Source of the DNA: Nissolia schottii | Lineage: Eukaryota; Streptophyta; Magnoliopsida; Fabales; Fabaceae | DNA: 64,000 nucleotides | Direction of reading: 5' to 3' | Assembly (NCBI GenBank): GCA_003254905.1 | Contig: QANU01097637.1 | Location: forward strand, 124,001-188,000 | Shown here: one piece after another, positions 1 through 11,314 of the stretch | Position numbering within the stretch: position 1 is the stretch's first letter | Layout of the letters: every line of letters begins with the position of its first letter | Notes under the pieces: model-generated | Told to the model about the DNA's origin: nothing | The model's input: the letters and a program-made list of their open reading frames with translations, nothing else | The model's database searches: none | Translations under genes and position numbers: made by a program

Positions 1-15
1 ACTGTTGTATCACAG

Positions 16-770
16 GCTATGAATTTGATTATGTGTTTGATTGGACTATTTTAAAGTACCAGCAGGCACAAAAGAAAAGAGTCCAGCCTCACACATCTGT
101 AAGTAATTTTGCCTTTTAGGATTTTGTATATAGGTGTTTGATTCTTCCCTTGCTTTTGACAAACTAGTTTTTGACTTTGCAGCTGGCTCCTGGAGCAAGC
201 AACAGTCATGCAATGCCAATGGATGTTGACAACCATCGAGGTTGGTGCATCTCAAATTAGTGTTGTTCTGCATAGAGAAATGTCTCGTTTATTATCTAAT
301 TTGCAGGTCTTGATGCTTTTTCAGGTGATGCCACAGAGCGCTTTAAATCAGGCAATGCTACTGGCTCTGGTGTTAAAATTCAGTTTAAATCGCCTGTGGT
401 TAAAAATTTGAGTTCTGAGAATCCTCTTGACAAAAATGTAAGTCATCTTAGATGGAGTAAAACCTCTTTTCTTGCTATGATTGTGATGGAACACTTATGC
501 CACAATTCTTTGGTTGCACACTTTTATGATTCAAATTTATTAAATAAATCTTTACCAAGCAGTATGTAATTAATTAATTAATTAATTAATTTGTAGATTT
601 TTGGTGAAGCAAATGTACCCTCTACTTCTTATTCGCATGCTGGTACCTCGAAAAGGAACACCTTGAAGCCTACTCTGTCCTCTGAAGCTGCCAACCCTGG
701 GCAAGGCAGTAAAGTTGGCCCTTCAAGTAGCTGGATTTCATCTCTGCAGCGCATATCTTCTGCCAAATGA
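16..770 (+). CDS. Casein kinase 1-like protein (CKL family), C-terminal exons only
   Basis: Four exons are visible: 16-98, 183-240, 307-437 and 597-770; the kinase domain itself lies left of the window. The first exon reads [17 protein letters not shown], the signature end of the CK1 kinase domain, where the last helix meets the tail. The remaining exons encode a Ser/Asn-rich tail that ends [15 protein letters not shown]. All junctions are GT/AG and in frame. CK1-like kinases are cytosolic, nuclear or plasmodesmal Ser/Thr kinases that phosphorylate acidic or primed sites; the variable tail usually sets localisation and regulation. I recall CKL3/CKL4 (At4g28880, At4g28860) as neighbours of NINJA and ATL42 in Arabidopsis, which fits the genes further right here. 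The subfamily member cannot be fixed from the tail alone. Intron 3 carries a (TTAA)n microsatellite at about 570-591. Confidence 0.85.
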
Positions 771-1500
771 ATGTCCAATATGGTAATTTTCTGATTCATA
801 CTATGTCTGCTACAGTGAGTAATATTGCCTATATTCCCCATTCCTATCCTTGACTGATTGTATTTTGCTGTATTTCCAGTTGCGAATCTGATTGTGAAGA
901 TTCCCTATATACATACATGGAGCTGCAATTCATGGTGGATTGCTTGCATCTTTTCCTTATGCTTTTGGTCAATATTTCAAGTGATCTATACATGAAGACT
1001 ACAAATCTGTTGCAAGGTTGATAAATTTCATAGCTCAGCTTTTGAAGCCAATCCGGTGTTGCTTTTGTCTAAAGGTGAAACGATTGTTTGGTTTAAAATA
1101 CAGACTACCCAAGCTTGGCTCCTTTGCTGTACATAGATTTCAAATATGGCACACAGCAATGTTGTGTATTCATGTTTTTGTAAAATTAATGCGTGAATGT
1201 AGCCTCATTTCTCCCTTTTGTTACTTGATGATCATTATCCTTGTGCCAGATGATAAATGGGACACGGTTTGGTTTAAATTGATTGACAACATTATGAATT
1301 GCAGGTGAACTTGTAGTTTCTTTTGATGAGACATTTGATCTCAGCTTTCGGCCTTTTGTTGCTAATTTATTTTGACCGGGTTGTGTTATTTATTATTATT
1401 TTTTTGTATAAACCAGATACAGTGCCCTTGTAGTTTTATTGCCCATGTATCATGTTTTGAAGCATACATAAATGAAATTTCTTTGAATAAGGGAAAACCT
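771..1500 (+). other. Probable 3' UTR of the CK1-like gene
   Basis: This is T-rich sequence directly after the stop codon, without a coding ORF of recognisable homology. No canonical AATAAA was seen. A TATCATG/CATAAATG-rich stretch near 1450-1490 would be a plausible poly(A) region. The extent is a guess. Confidence 0.35.
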
Positions 1501-4500
1501 AAAATGGTAGTTTCCTTTTAAATATTTTATCAATTATTTGGCATTTGAATAGTTTCCTCGTCTTCACATCATTTGCCTCGGATGATGGTAAGTTGCAATT
1601 CTTGTTCGTGACCATCTTATCCGAAATATAATTTGTACTGATTCTGAGGAGAATGACCTATGAAATAATGGCTTCTTAATAGATATTGAAGGTAGTTGTT
1701 GGTGACCTCTATTTAGCACTTCCCAAAAATATGATTATGTGCTGTCTTGCTGAGGTATGAGGTCACTTAATTATTGAGATCTGCATCTCTTGTTTTGGAA
1801 TTTTCCATTTTGGTCTAAATCTTGATATTTTATGAGGAAAAATCTTATGTCTTGCCAGTGTCAAAATCTCTGTTTCAAATAATTGCCAGTAGTTGGAACA
1901 ATAAGAAATTTGCTTGCTTAATCTAACCCTTGATTTTATAAACTTATTGTCTTGTTATTCAACTGTGATGCTCAAGAAGCACTTCTTTACTTGTAGGTAA
2001 CAAGATTTTGACAGTCGGCCAGACTGATTTGTACTGTCATTCTTGGGATGAATGAGTAGAATCTGGGTTTAATTTTGGTGTAGTTCAAGGTTAGGATAAA
2101 CTGCTGTATATTTAAGTTCCTGTGGTAACACTAATTGTAAATGAGCAGCTCAATTATCAGTTCACACTTTCTTTTGCAGGGTTTATTTATTCAACCAATT
2201 CTGAAGGATGAAATATAACAGACTATTGCCTACCTCTCCATACAGATTGGATTGGTATAGTGCTTTGTGACTACCTTGAATGAGAATTGCTTTTGATGTG
2301 GATATTGGTTGGCAATTGCTTTGATTCTTTCTATAAACAGATTATAAATTTCGTTTTCAGTTGATTGATATGATCTGTTATCGGGGTTTGGTGCTGGTTC
2401 TGCGAAGTTCTCTCAAAGGGAAAACTATTCTAAGAAACAGTGCATCTGAAGGCTGCTAACTTTCAAATCATGAACTAGGTTTTAAGGAAGCTACCGAGAG
2501 TTGTCCAAGTTCCATTTTGGATTGACAATAGTGTGCATCTATTGGTAAGCAAGATAAATTGTAACTTTCATGGATCCTTTCGATCAGTGCGACCAGTACA
2601 GCTCATTTTTTACTAACTTATACATCATATTTTGCATGATTGTCGAGCTGCAGAACTAGTCAGATGAAGTGCCATTGATATGGTGAATAGAAGCAACAAA
2701 CTTGTACACTCTTCGGAGGTATTTTTATGCTAGCACTTTCATAGTACTGTTGTAGATACCCCAATATCAAGTCCCCCAAATTCATGAGTTTGGTATGAAA
2801 CGGAGATCATATGATTTTTGATTCCAAGGCACATACCATGATGTCGGTGTTTTAAACGCCTTCTCAGGAGTGAAGTGAATGGACATCGTGCTTGAAATAC
2901 AGGAAAGCAGCATCAGTGAAATGAGGTGCACTCCATAAGTTGATTAGAGTGGTGATTCGGAATGCCATTGTTGGCATACTGGTAGAAATATTAATTGGAT
3001 AGTGCATGTATATTGAGCTACATGCTGTCTAAAACAATACCAGTTTAACTTCTGAAATGCATGAATGCATGTGGAAGCGTTTAGTTGGAGATCTACTGCG
3101 GCTTCTGATGTGCTGTGACTTCTGAACATTTTTAGATCCCTTTCTAGTTTCTACCAACCAATGGTCTCAGAATCTTGATGCGGAGGTGAGATTTGTCATG
3201 ATTATTGAACTGAATTTGTGGCACGAAAAACGATTTAGGGCAGTGTCATTGATTTGGAAACTTTCATTCTCTTGGTTACAGTGATGAATCTTATCTGTAA
3301 TTAAGTCTTTTGACGCCCGTTCTCAGTAATGCTGAATGGTTCCTGGAATGAAGATTTTTTCACATTCTTCTTGCTGCCTTCCCTTTCTAATTTAATGCAA
3401 GGAAAAAAGGAAAAAGAAATGGACGTTGCATTATACCATTGGATAATCATGCGTGAAAGTTACAAGAGCATTTACCAAAGCATGATATCAAAACCAATCA
3501 TAGAACTTTTAGATATCCCTGTAGATTATCAATACAAATTGGGAGATTGAAGCATGTGAAGAGTTTAGTACGTCCAAAATTCCACATCTAATAAGCTACT
3601 CTATTCCTTTCCCTGAGATTATGAATTACGTGCAACTACCACTCCTTTGAGAGTAAACCTAATCAATATTTTCTCGACCATGCGATCATAGGAATGATGA
3701 TGAGAAGATTGATAACTAATTGCCCCTTAAAATATATCTGATATTTTTGCATATAAAAATTTAATTTGTGATCGTTAAATGTACAATTACTTTCATGACG
3801 GTCTATCTTTATTATCCCTAAATTCGGGGAGGACAAAACTGTGTCGCGAGGGGCAGTATCTTGAACTGGATTAATTGATATACTAGTATCAAAGAACAAA
3901 AATAACCTCATGAGAAAAATGCCTTGTAAAACAAAATTGTCATGGAGTTGTTATGAATTATAAATGGGTATCACGTATAAAACTCGCAAATATAATTTGA
4001 AGTATATATTTTTGTTTTATGTAGGATACTTATGCTTAATTATGTCTCTCTATACTTTGTTATAAAAATAATAACAACTAAAATATCGTCAAAAATAATT
4101 ATTTTTTATCTTAAAAGTTTCTTGCGTAATTTCGGATTAAAAGCTATGATTCTAAAGTGTTTGCACAGTGAAGATTCCAAAATTCAAACGCTTGTGGAGT
4201 TCCCTTGAGATTAAAGTTTATTTCCATGGTAATCAACTGCTTTTGAATACATCAAAAACAATTATATGTACGTCAAAAACATTTTTTCCATATAGGAAAC
4301 ACATTAAAAACAATCTTTTTAATAGGGACAAATATATTTTAACCCAAAGTTATTTCCTTTTCATCATTACAAGTATGAAAACTTTTCAAAGAGTTATTAT
4401 GCTTTTAGATATGAGAAATAGTAATTGACTTATTATTTGTAAGACACTTGTAAAATTATAATTAATTCACCATTGAATGTGATCTTATTGAGGTGTAGAC

Positions 4501-4835
4501 CTCATTAGAATCTTATGAAAAAGATGAATTTATGAGGACATAATATTTTACAAATAGTGAACACACATAGCGCATCTCTTTAAATATTGAACATCATCTC
4601 TTGTGATGGAAGATTGTTTGTGTTGACTAAACGGGAAAAAGGGGTAGAAAGTAGAAACAGTACACTAGAAGAAGAAAGAAAATCAGAAGCTGAATATTTT
4701 AGAGGTGTTAGCTTCAAACACATCAAAAAGACTAGAGAAATTACACAAGTCACATTTCAACAATTAAAAAAGAAAAAGAAAGGAAGAAAAAAGAATGATT
4801 ATGCCCACACATACAGAAGAGAGTAAATCATCAAA
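1501..4835. other. Intergenic, no gene recognised
   Basis: The sequence is AT-rich. ORFs at 3329-3550, 4168-4428 and 4587-4826 have low-complexity composition and no recognisable domain. It could include an extended or alternative 3' UTR of the kinase gene. I see no tRNA or rRNA. Confidence 0.4.
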
Positions 4836-5006
4836 TTAGTCTCTGGAGTTGGCAACTAACTTTAAAAATGTCCTTAAGATCTCTAGAGTTATAAAAACCG
4901 ATCAAATTAAACTCTGAAAGAGACTAATTTCACTAACACTGAAGGACTAATTTAACTGGCTTTTGTGAATTTCAGAGACCACACAGTACATTTCCATAAC
5001 TCAGAA
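4836..5006. repeat. MITE-like remnant with 'gactaattt' motifs
   Basis: Several diverged copies of the 'agtctctgg / gggactaattt' words occur in both orientations, as in the hairpin MITE at 31474-31716. It abuts the 3' end of the small minus-strand gene at 5008-5415. Ends and target duplications cannot be fixed. Confidence 0.4.
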
Positions 5007-5007
5007 A

Positions 5008-5415
5008 CTAATATGATTGAAAATTTAAAATCCTCAGCCTCATCTTCAAGAGCTTGAGAACTCTCACTACCTCAGCCAGCACAAGAGCTGGCTCAGTAGT
5101 GTTGACTCCAACCATTGCAGCCAATTGTTCAATTTTCTTGTTTGCTTTTCCATCAAGCAACAACCCATCCAAACTCGCGTGCCCTTCATCTAATGCATCA
5201 TCACCACTGCACGAGTCTGTGTCTGAATATGAGTCATCACTTGGTGTTTGGGAATTGGAATTGCCTGGGCCAGCCTCAAGCCTTGCATTCTTTAATTCAC
5301 CGTTGAATTCCATGGGGCACAATTTTCTGAAAGAAGGAGGGTAGGAAAAATATGGCGAGGTGTATTGTTCTTCTTCTCCAAAGCCAAAGGGTAACTTGTT
5401 TTCTCTACAATCCAT
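5008..5415 (-). CDS. Small acidic Ser/Asp-rich protein of unknown function, 135 aa
   Basis: A single-exon ORF starts at an ATG with a TATA-like run about 55 bases upstream. The protein opens with an aromatic/Pro-rich segment (residues 1-35). An acidic low-complexity block follows (about 50-80, with SDDSYSDTDSCSGDD), then a predicted amphipathic helix (about 90-125) that includes EQLAAMVGVNTTEPALVLAE. There is no signal peptide or membrane segment, so a nuclear or cytosolic location is inferred. I do not recognise the family. The last 12 residues are basic (KMRLRILNF), unlike the rest, and run into a MITE-like repeat. In another frame the same bases read ALEDEAEDF, which suits the acidic composition better, so a one-base frameshift or a repeat-derived C-terminus is possible. 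The real C-terminus is therefore uncertain. Confidence 0.5.
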   Translation of the reverse strand: MDCRENKLPFGFGEEEQYTSPYFSYPPSFRKLCPMEFNGELKNARLEAGPGNSNSQTPSDDSYSDTDSCSGDDALDEGHASLDGLLLDGKANKKIEQLAAMVGVNTTEPALVLAEVVRVLKLLKMRLRILNFQSY

Positions 5416-5468
5416 TGCTGGTCCTTAATTAGGACTTAGGAGTAACACTTAACAACAAAGGTGCTAGC

Positions 5469-5490
5469 TATATATATGTGTGTGTGTGTG
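5469..5490 (-). promoter_or_regulatory. TATA-like run plus (TG)n in front of the small acidic-protein gene
   Basis: A 9-base alternating TATATATAT at 5469-5477 is followed by (TG)7. It lies about 55 bases upstream of the ATG at 5415 on the minus strand, a plausible core promoter position for a short 5' UTR. Confidence 0.35.
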
Positions 5491-6492
5491 AGGAAATTAA
5501 TCAGTGCCTTAATAGGTCCTGAAATGTCATAATGATGTTAAGAGAATAAAATGTGAAGAGAATAAAATCCTCTAAAGTAATAGGGTAATTATTATGCACC
5601 ATAATTCAATTGGACCCTCGTTTTGGAAAATTGGGTGAGGCATAAGTCCTGTTTTTTCTTCCTATATTTGACTTCTTTAGCTTTGCAAAGAGTATACTAC
5701 ATTTTACTTCGTGATTAACTTACTAGGGACAGCCATATCATGCAAGATTGATGGCTCCATGTTCTTGCATATATAAGAAAAAGAAAGCGTTGTTATAAGC
5801 TAAAGGGATTCAAGTCAATTAAATTTTAAACAACTAATTTTGATGCCACAAATGTGAAATTTAAGAAACCGGTGACTTGTAGGGGATGAAATAATTCATT
5901 ATTTTATTTTTATAAGAATACTAGTTGTAAAGAAAAGCGCTGCTTAGCTTCTAGAAGCTCCATGAAAAGCATATGAAGAATAATAGTTGCTTAAAGCAGA
6001 GCAATGAATGAATGGGAATCAAATATGTACTTTTCTAAATGAATGAATTCATCTTCCCCATAAATGTCCACTTAGTAATTAGTAGTAGGAAGGTAAAACA
6101 TTACTTTCAGAATAGATTGAATATAATTGCATTCCCTAATGAAGGCCTAATTGTGATATGCGTGACACAAAAAGTTACACAAACACATTCATTACTTTCA
6201 ACGATGTCAATTTTGCAAAGATATTACTATACAAGAATCAAGTTGACATAATATGTTGTAACAAAAAACTAACAAAGAATGTATTTGCATTTATTAGTAG
6301 TTCCTTCAACTCAACATGAAGGAATCATCATGAACCAATTGCTGCATTGTATTGTATTAGCAACTAATCTAAATCAGTAAATCTCAAAATTACACAAAAA
6401 GACCTCTTTGTTTATGTAGAAAAAGAATTGACTTCAAATTGAATCACATATTGACTCTGCACCCTATCACCCTCTCAGCATATATGGCCCAT
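5491..6492. other. Intergenic between two minus-strand genes
   Basis: No convincing ORF or RNA gene. It should hold the upstream promoter of the 5008-5415 gene and the 3' UTR of the methyltransferase gene (just left of 6493). Confidence 0.4.
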
Positions 6493-9400
6493 TCACTTAG
6501 TGAAAACCAAAATGGGTCTATTGAAACGTGCTTTGGTACGTAACCAACTTGAATTGACGTGCTCCACCGTTTTAAACCCAATCTGTAACAAGTTTAAAAA
6601 TCATGTGTCAAGAATATATTGATAAAATTGTAATTTATAAAAATGAAAAATAAAAATAAGAAAAGCAAAGAAACCTGAATGCTTGTTATTAATTGAACAA
6701 ATTAAACTTCAAAGAAATATTTTAATACAAACCTTATCTAGCAATATTTCCTGGAAGTCCCATGGACGAAGCTCAATCTGATTGAAGTTGATTTCAGTAA
6801 CCTGCATAATGAGGGCAAAAACAAATTGAGAAAGGAATAAAATTCAGTAGCCCTTTATTCATGGTAAGGGATAAAAAGAGACTAAAAAGCATAATTAACA
6901 TATTAGCAAGTTAATAACGCTTTGATCATGCCACTAACAGAAAATCCAGCCCCCTTCTGCCCTTGCAACTCCCAAAATTCAAAAGAACCTAAGATGTGAC
7001 ATAAAAATACTTCTAAGTAGGGAAAAAAAAAAAAGTTCCACGCAATCAACACTTTTTTCCAATTATTATAAATTAAAAAATGGTGTGACATGATTGGTAA
7101 CCTTCAGATGAATAAGTGGCTCTTATTGCTACATTTCATCCGATAGCGACCATGATTTTTGCAAGAATAAAAATTGATTAAATTATTTTGACTTCGAAGC
7201 ATTGATACAATGATATCCTCAAAATAAACAAAGTATATGATCCATCCATTAAAACCAGAGTTTGGTCTGTTTCACTAGCAAATCCGTGAACAGCATAGAT
7301 CATGATTTAGGTAAAAATGATTCCAAACTATATACAAGAAGTTTAGAAAAACCAAGCCCCTAGGAGATCAATAAATAAATTAATTAAATGAACTTAGTAC
7401 AGGAGAGAAGGGAAATTATTACAACTGAGATTTTATTCTTGTTTACATATGACTTCCATGACTGAGGTTCCAGCACAAGAACACCACCCTGATAACAAGA
7501 AAAATAAATAAATGATTTACATATACAGGAAATATGGAATGTATACATAACACAAAGTCACAAACATATGCATGCATGTTCATGTTTACCAGAGTTATTG
7601 TAATAAGAGAAGTGGAATGAAATGATGTTGCTTTAGTAGTTGCAACATTGCAAATAGAACTATCAAATGGTCACCTGCTTATATTGGATTATATTCTTGA
7701 AAATAAATGAAATGGTACAACTTTCATGATTGGAATTTAACATGATGGATGTAGATGATGATACTTACTGGTCGAAGCAGTTCCCAAATCCTTGCAAACA
7801 ATGTAATTATGCCCTGATCCAGATAGTTCAGATGTATCCATTGCGTTACGCTTAAGCTGCATTGCACAATGAAAAAATGATTTTTATACATAAGTTTCTC
7901 CATACCTAATTTTATCTATATCTAAAATCTAAAATGAGAATAGTAAGGAAACAACACAAGTCTATTTAAAATAGAGCTAAATTATTAATAATAATCTATA
8001 TGAAAGTCAAGTTATACACATTGCCTAATGTATAATATGATTGAAAATGAAGCATAATTAAAACTCTCTTTCATTTACCAAAGAATTGTGTCATAGAGCT
8101 CTTCCTGTGGCTGCTCATTCTCAATGAAGTTCTCTTTTCTGAATGAAACTACTTCAAGCAGATTTCTATCAAATGGAAGTGGAACGTATACGAGAGATGA
8201 ATAAAAAAACCGTTGCGCATATTCCACTTTCTCCTTAGCTTTGGCAGAGTCCGCAGCAGCTTTCAGCGCAGCAGCTTCCTTCAGATTCGAATTCGCTTCC
8301 TCAACTAGATCTATCAGATTAATTGGCCACAAGAACAGAACATTTGTTTATTCTAACCCCCAATTAAGAGTTCAGATCTTGAGGAACTGAATGAAATTAA
8401 TCCAAAACAGAATTTAAGAAAACAAAAATGCAATGCCTAAGATCACAGTTACTTGCTAAAGAAGGAATATCCAAATTATCCAACTTTCATGCAGAACATT
8501 GCTAAAATGGTATTAGTATTGCAAAGAACCAAGAATAAAGATTGTTACTATTTTCACACGCAGTGAGGCCATGTCACATAGAAACAAAATTATTAACACA
8601 GTTCAATTCTAAAGTTAAAGAATAACTCTTGATTTATTAAAACATTTATTTATTATTCTAACCCCCAAATAAGAGTTCAAACCTTGAGTAACTGAATGAA
8701 ATTAATTGATGTGTATACAAATGCATGAATATCCAAAACAGAACTTAAGAAAACAAAAAATTTCAATCCCTAAGATCACAGTTACTTGCTAAAGAAGCAT
8801 TATCCAAATTTTCATGCAGCACAGTGAAGCCATGTCACATAGAAACAAAATAGTTAACACAGTTCAATTCTTAAGTTAGAATTGATGAGAATCATACCAG
8901 CATCAACATCAATTCCAAGCATGGTCTTGCATCTGAATTCTCGTGCTGTAGGGAAAAATCAAAAGAGGGCAACATTTAGAAATGAACGTTTTCCATGCAC
9001 AACCCTTAAAAGTTTATACCCAAAATGAACAATGGAATCAATTTAATGTCAATTTTTCCCCAAAATTGCACCAACAACACATATTTCTGACAATTCAATA
9101 GTTCCTAACAAGTAAAAACTAAAATGCATGAATCTTTGAAGCTTTAAATGAATAAAAAGGAGGAGGAGTTAAGGGGGTACCAATTTTGATGGTGAGAATG
9201 CCACTGTTGCATCCAATATCAAGACATTCCTTGCCTAGAAACCATTCCTTCCTCATGAATTTAAAACGAGGGTCTTCATTCTCCAACCCTTGGTACTGTT
9301 TCATCATCATCATCACCATAAAAATAAAATAAAATAAATGGGCACCGTAAAGTTTGAATCTTTTTTGTGAAATGGAAAGTAAGGAATGCAACAAAATGCA

Positions 9401-9804
9401 TCGTCGTCGTCGTCATAAAAACACAAAATGGGCATTGTAAAGTTAGAATCTTTTTTGTGAAATGAGAAGTAATGAATGCAAGAAAGAAAAAAACACAGAG
9501 CAGAGAAAGAGGGGGGGAAAAAAATGTATACTCGGCGCTCATAGTAGTTCTTGAAATTGCCATGGTGCCAAGCTGCTTTGTGTAGATCCTTTGCCTCAAT
9601 CGGGGACCCCTTTAGGATTTCCTGAACTCCTTCATCTGCTTCTATATCCTCAAACACTTGCATTGCTGCTTCTTCTTCTGAATCCTCTTCTTCGCTTTTC
9701 TCTTCTACTTGGTCTTCTTTCTCTTCAGGATTCTCCATCATATGAGTTCCTTCTTCACTTTTCTCTTCTACTTGTTCTGCTTTTTCTTCAGGACCCTCCA
9801 TCAT
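6493..9804 (-). CDS. Bin3/MePCE-type SAM-dependent RNA methyltransferase
   Basis: Eight exons, in transcript order: 9532-9804, 9181-9295, 8898-8945, 8079-8310, 7769-7856, 7447-7488, 6733-6801 and 6493-6582. They total 957 bases and encode 318 aa. Residues 1-75 are an acidic Glu-rich repeat tail. The Bin3 core follows: HGNFKNYY, then the SAM motif I LDIGCNSG, GIDVDADLVEEAN, LSVTQWIHLNY and LLRPGGVLVLEPQSW, ending RPILVFTK. This is the 7SK methylphosphate capping enzyme/BCDIN3D family, which methylates the 5' gamma-phosphate of small RNAs; the plant relative is At5g51130. The substrate here is inferred. Between WKSY and VTEINFNQIELRP about eight residues (as I remember the plant homologues) are absent, so a micro-exon may have been missed or lost. 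The start is the first in-frame ATG after an upstream TGA. The neighbouring glyoxalase gene is on the same strand but unrelated. Confidence 0.85.
8341..8885. repeat. Intronic tandem duplication (two copies of about 245-290 bp)
   Basis: The copies lie at about 8341-8626 and 8643-8885, inside the intron between exons 3 and 4 of the Bin3-type gene. Each contains, in order, the words 'ctaaccccca', 'aactgaatgaaattaat', 'aagatcacagttacttgct' and 'gccatgtcacatagaaac'. The second copy has small deletions and substitutions, so the duplication is old rather than an assembly artefact. Confidence 0.8.
9337..9483. repeat. Short tandem duplication in intron 1 of the Bin3-type gene
   Basis: Two copies of about 55 bases start near 9339 and 9429. 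Each holds the words 'gtaaagtt', 'gaatcttttttgtgaaatg' and 'aagtaa.gaatgcaa', and they are separated by a (CGT)n run. Outside the spliced CDS they make a false ORF with repeated DDDD segments. Confidence 0.75.
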
Positions 9805-9920
9805 ATGAGTACCTCCTTCTGAATCTTCTTCACCTTTTCCTTCTACTTGTTCTGCTTTCTTCTTCTTTGAGCGTTCGTACTTGTGTCACAAGTGTGAGTT
9901 TGAAACGTTGCTTATTGAAA

Positions 9921-9986
9921 AGTTAGTTAGTTAGTTAGTTACTTTATATAATATATGTGCAGTTGTTTCAGTTAGTTAGTTAGTTA
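9921..9986. repeat. Two (GTTA)n blocks upstream of the Bin3-type gene
   Basis: GTTA tetramers at 9921-9941 and 9971-9986 sit about 115-180 bases upstream of the ATG. On the coding (minus) strand they read CTAACTAAC, identical to the plant branch-point consensus, so they could also sit in a 5' UTR intron. Confidence 0.7.
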
Positions 9987-11314
9987 TTGTGGACCTCGCT
10001 CTCTTCTTATTCCTTCAACCATACCATGCATTTCTCTCGCAGTTATCATACAAAGTCCAAAATTTATCAATTCTCAATTAATGATTACTAGCGCTTCAAC
10101 CGTTTTTCTTTTACTATTAATATAAGAATTTAATTGATATGTATAGTCGCATAATTATTTTCATTAATATTCTCAGCATATAAATATGGTATATAGATAA
10201 TTAGATATTGCTATTATTTTAAAAGTTTCATATGTAACATGTAATATATAACATATGATTAGATAACACATGCACTTCTACCGTATGAAAATTAGTTTCT
10301 TTAGGATTAATGTGGGATTGGTTGAGGTGGTAAGTGTCTCGACTCCTTAATTGGAGATCTTGAATTTGAGTTTGATATCTTATTGTTGGAAAACTCTTAT
10401 CCTCTTTAAGGACTTTAGTTGTGTTAGGTTAGGATAAATTAGTCAAATTCTTAATAATAGAGTCTTAATATTGAGGTTCACAACGAGAAAAAAAAAATCT
10501 CCATATAATTAAATATGTTTCGGAATAAGTATTTTTATATCTTTTGGTATTAATGTAAGATATTAACTTCCATGCCCTATCTCAACCAATCACATCTAAT
10601 TTGCACTTTTGAAGATAGTTTTGATAAAAGTCGGAACACTTTTAACAAAATTATTTTAATACAAGGACCAACTTAAATATAATTGTCACAAACGAGAATC
10701 AATAAAAATTATTTTCAACCACAATTTAAAAACAAAAAGTTGTTCTTGAATCTATTTTTGCTTTGAATCAAAGTATTTTCATAGAAATTGTAATTAGACT
10801 TAACCATCGTACCCACTACTCACCCTTACCACAATTTATTTGTCTCTGAGTAATGGGTAAAATCGGTTGATTGACGCCACTGTAAGATTTGTTTAATCAA
10901 TTATATTGATTCGTGAATCAATATTAATATATTTAAGAGATGTGTTGAGAAATTGGCTCCTCTGGCACCTGGTTTGACATTTTTAAAAGGGTGAAACTAT
11001 TTGACCTAAGGTAGCTAGCACAAAAAATAATTGAATTGTGATCATTGGCACTTAATCTTTTCTTTTACATGACCTAGTCATGTATACTCACCATGTCATG
11101 TTAAATGTGTACTTACAAGAGAAACATGTGCTGTGAATAACGAGAAACATAGTAGTGCTATGCCAAAATCCACTAACATTGTATAAAGCTGAACAAATTT
11201 TGCTGTTAGGGTCAATTGCTATATTGATTATTCAATCATCTACAAAAAAAATTGGATTTGAATATGGTACAATTCTCTGGCGCAAACAGCTTCAATAAAG
11301 ATTACTATGATGAA
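9987..11314. other. Intergenic, AT-rich, nothing recognised
   Basis: No ORF with recognisable homology. The region should contain the promoter of the Bin3-type gene and, just left of 11315, the glyoxalase 3' UTR. Confidence 0.4.

Noticed and set aside
5054..5344. Plus-strand ORFs opposite the small acidic-protein gene
   Set aside because: The minus-strand frame has better composition and a promoter-like element; these look like shadows.
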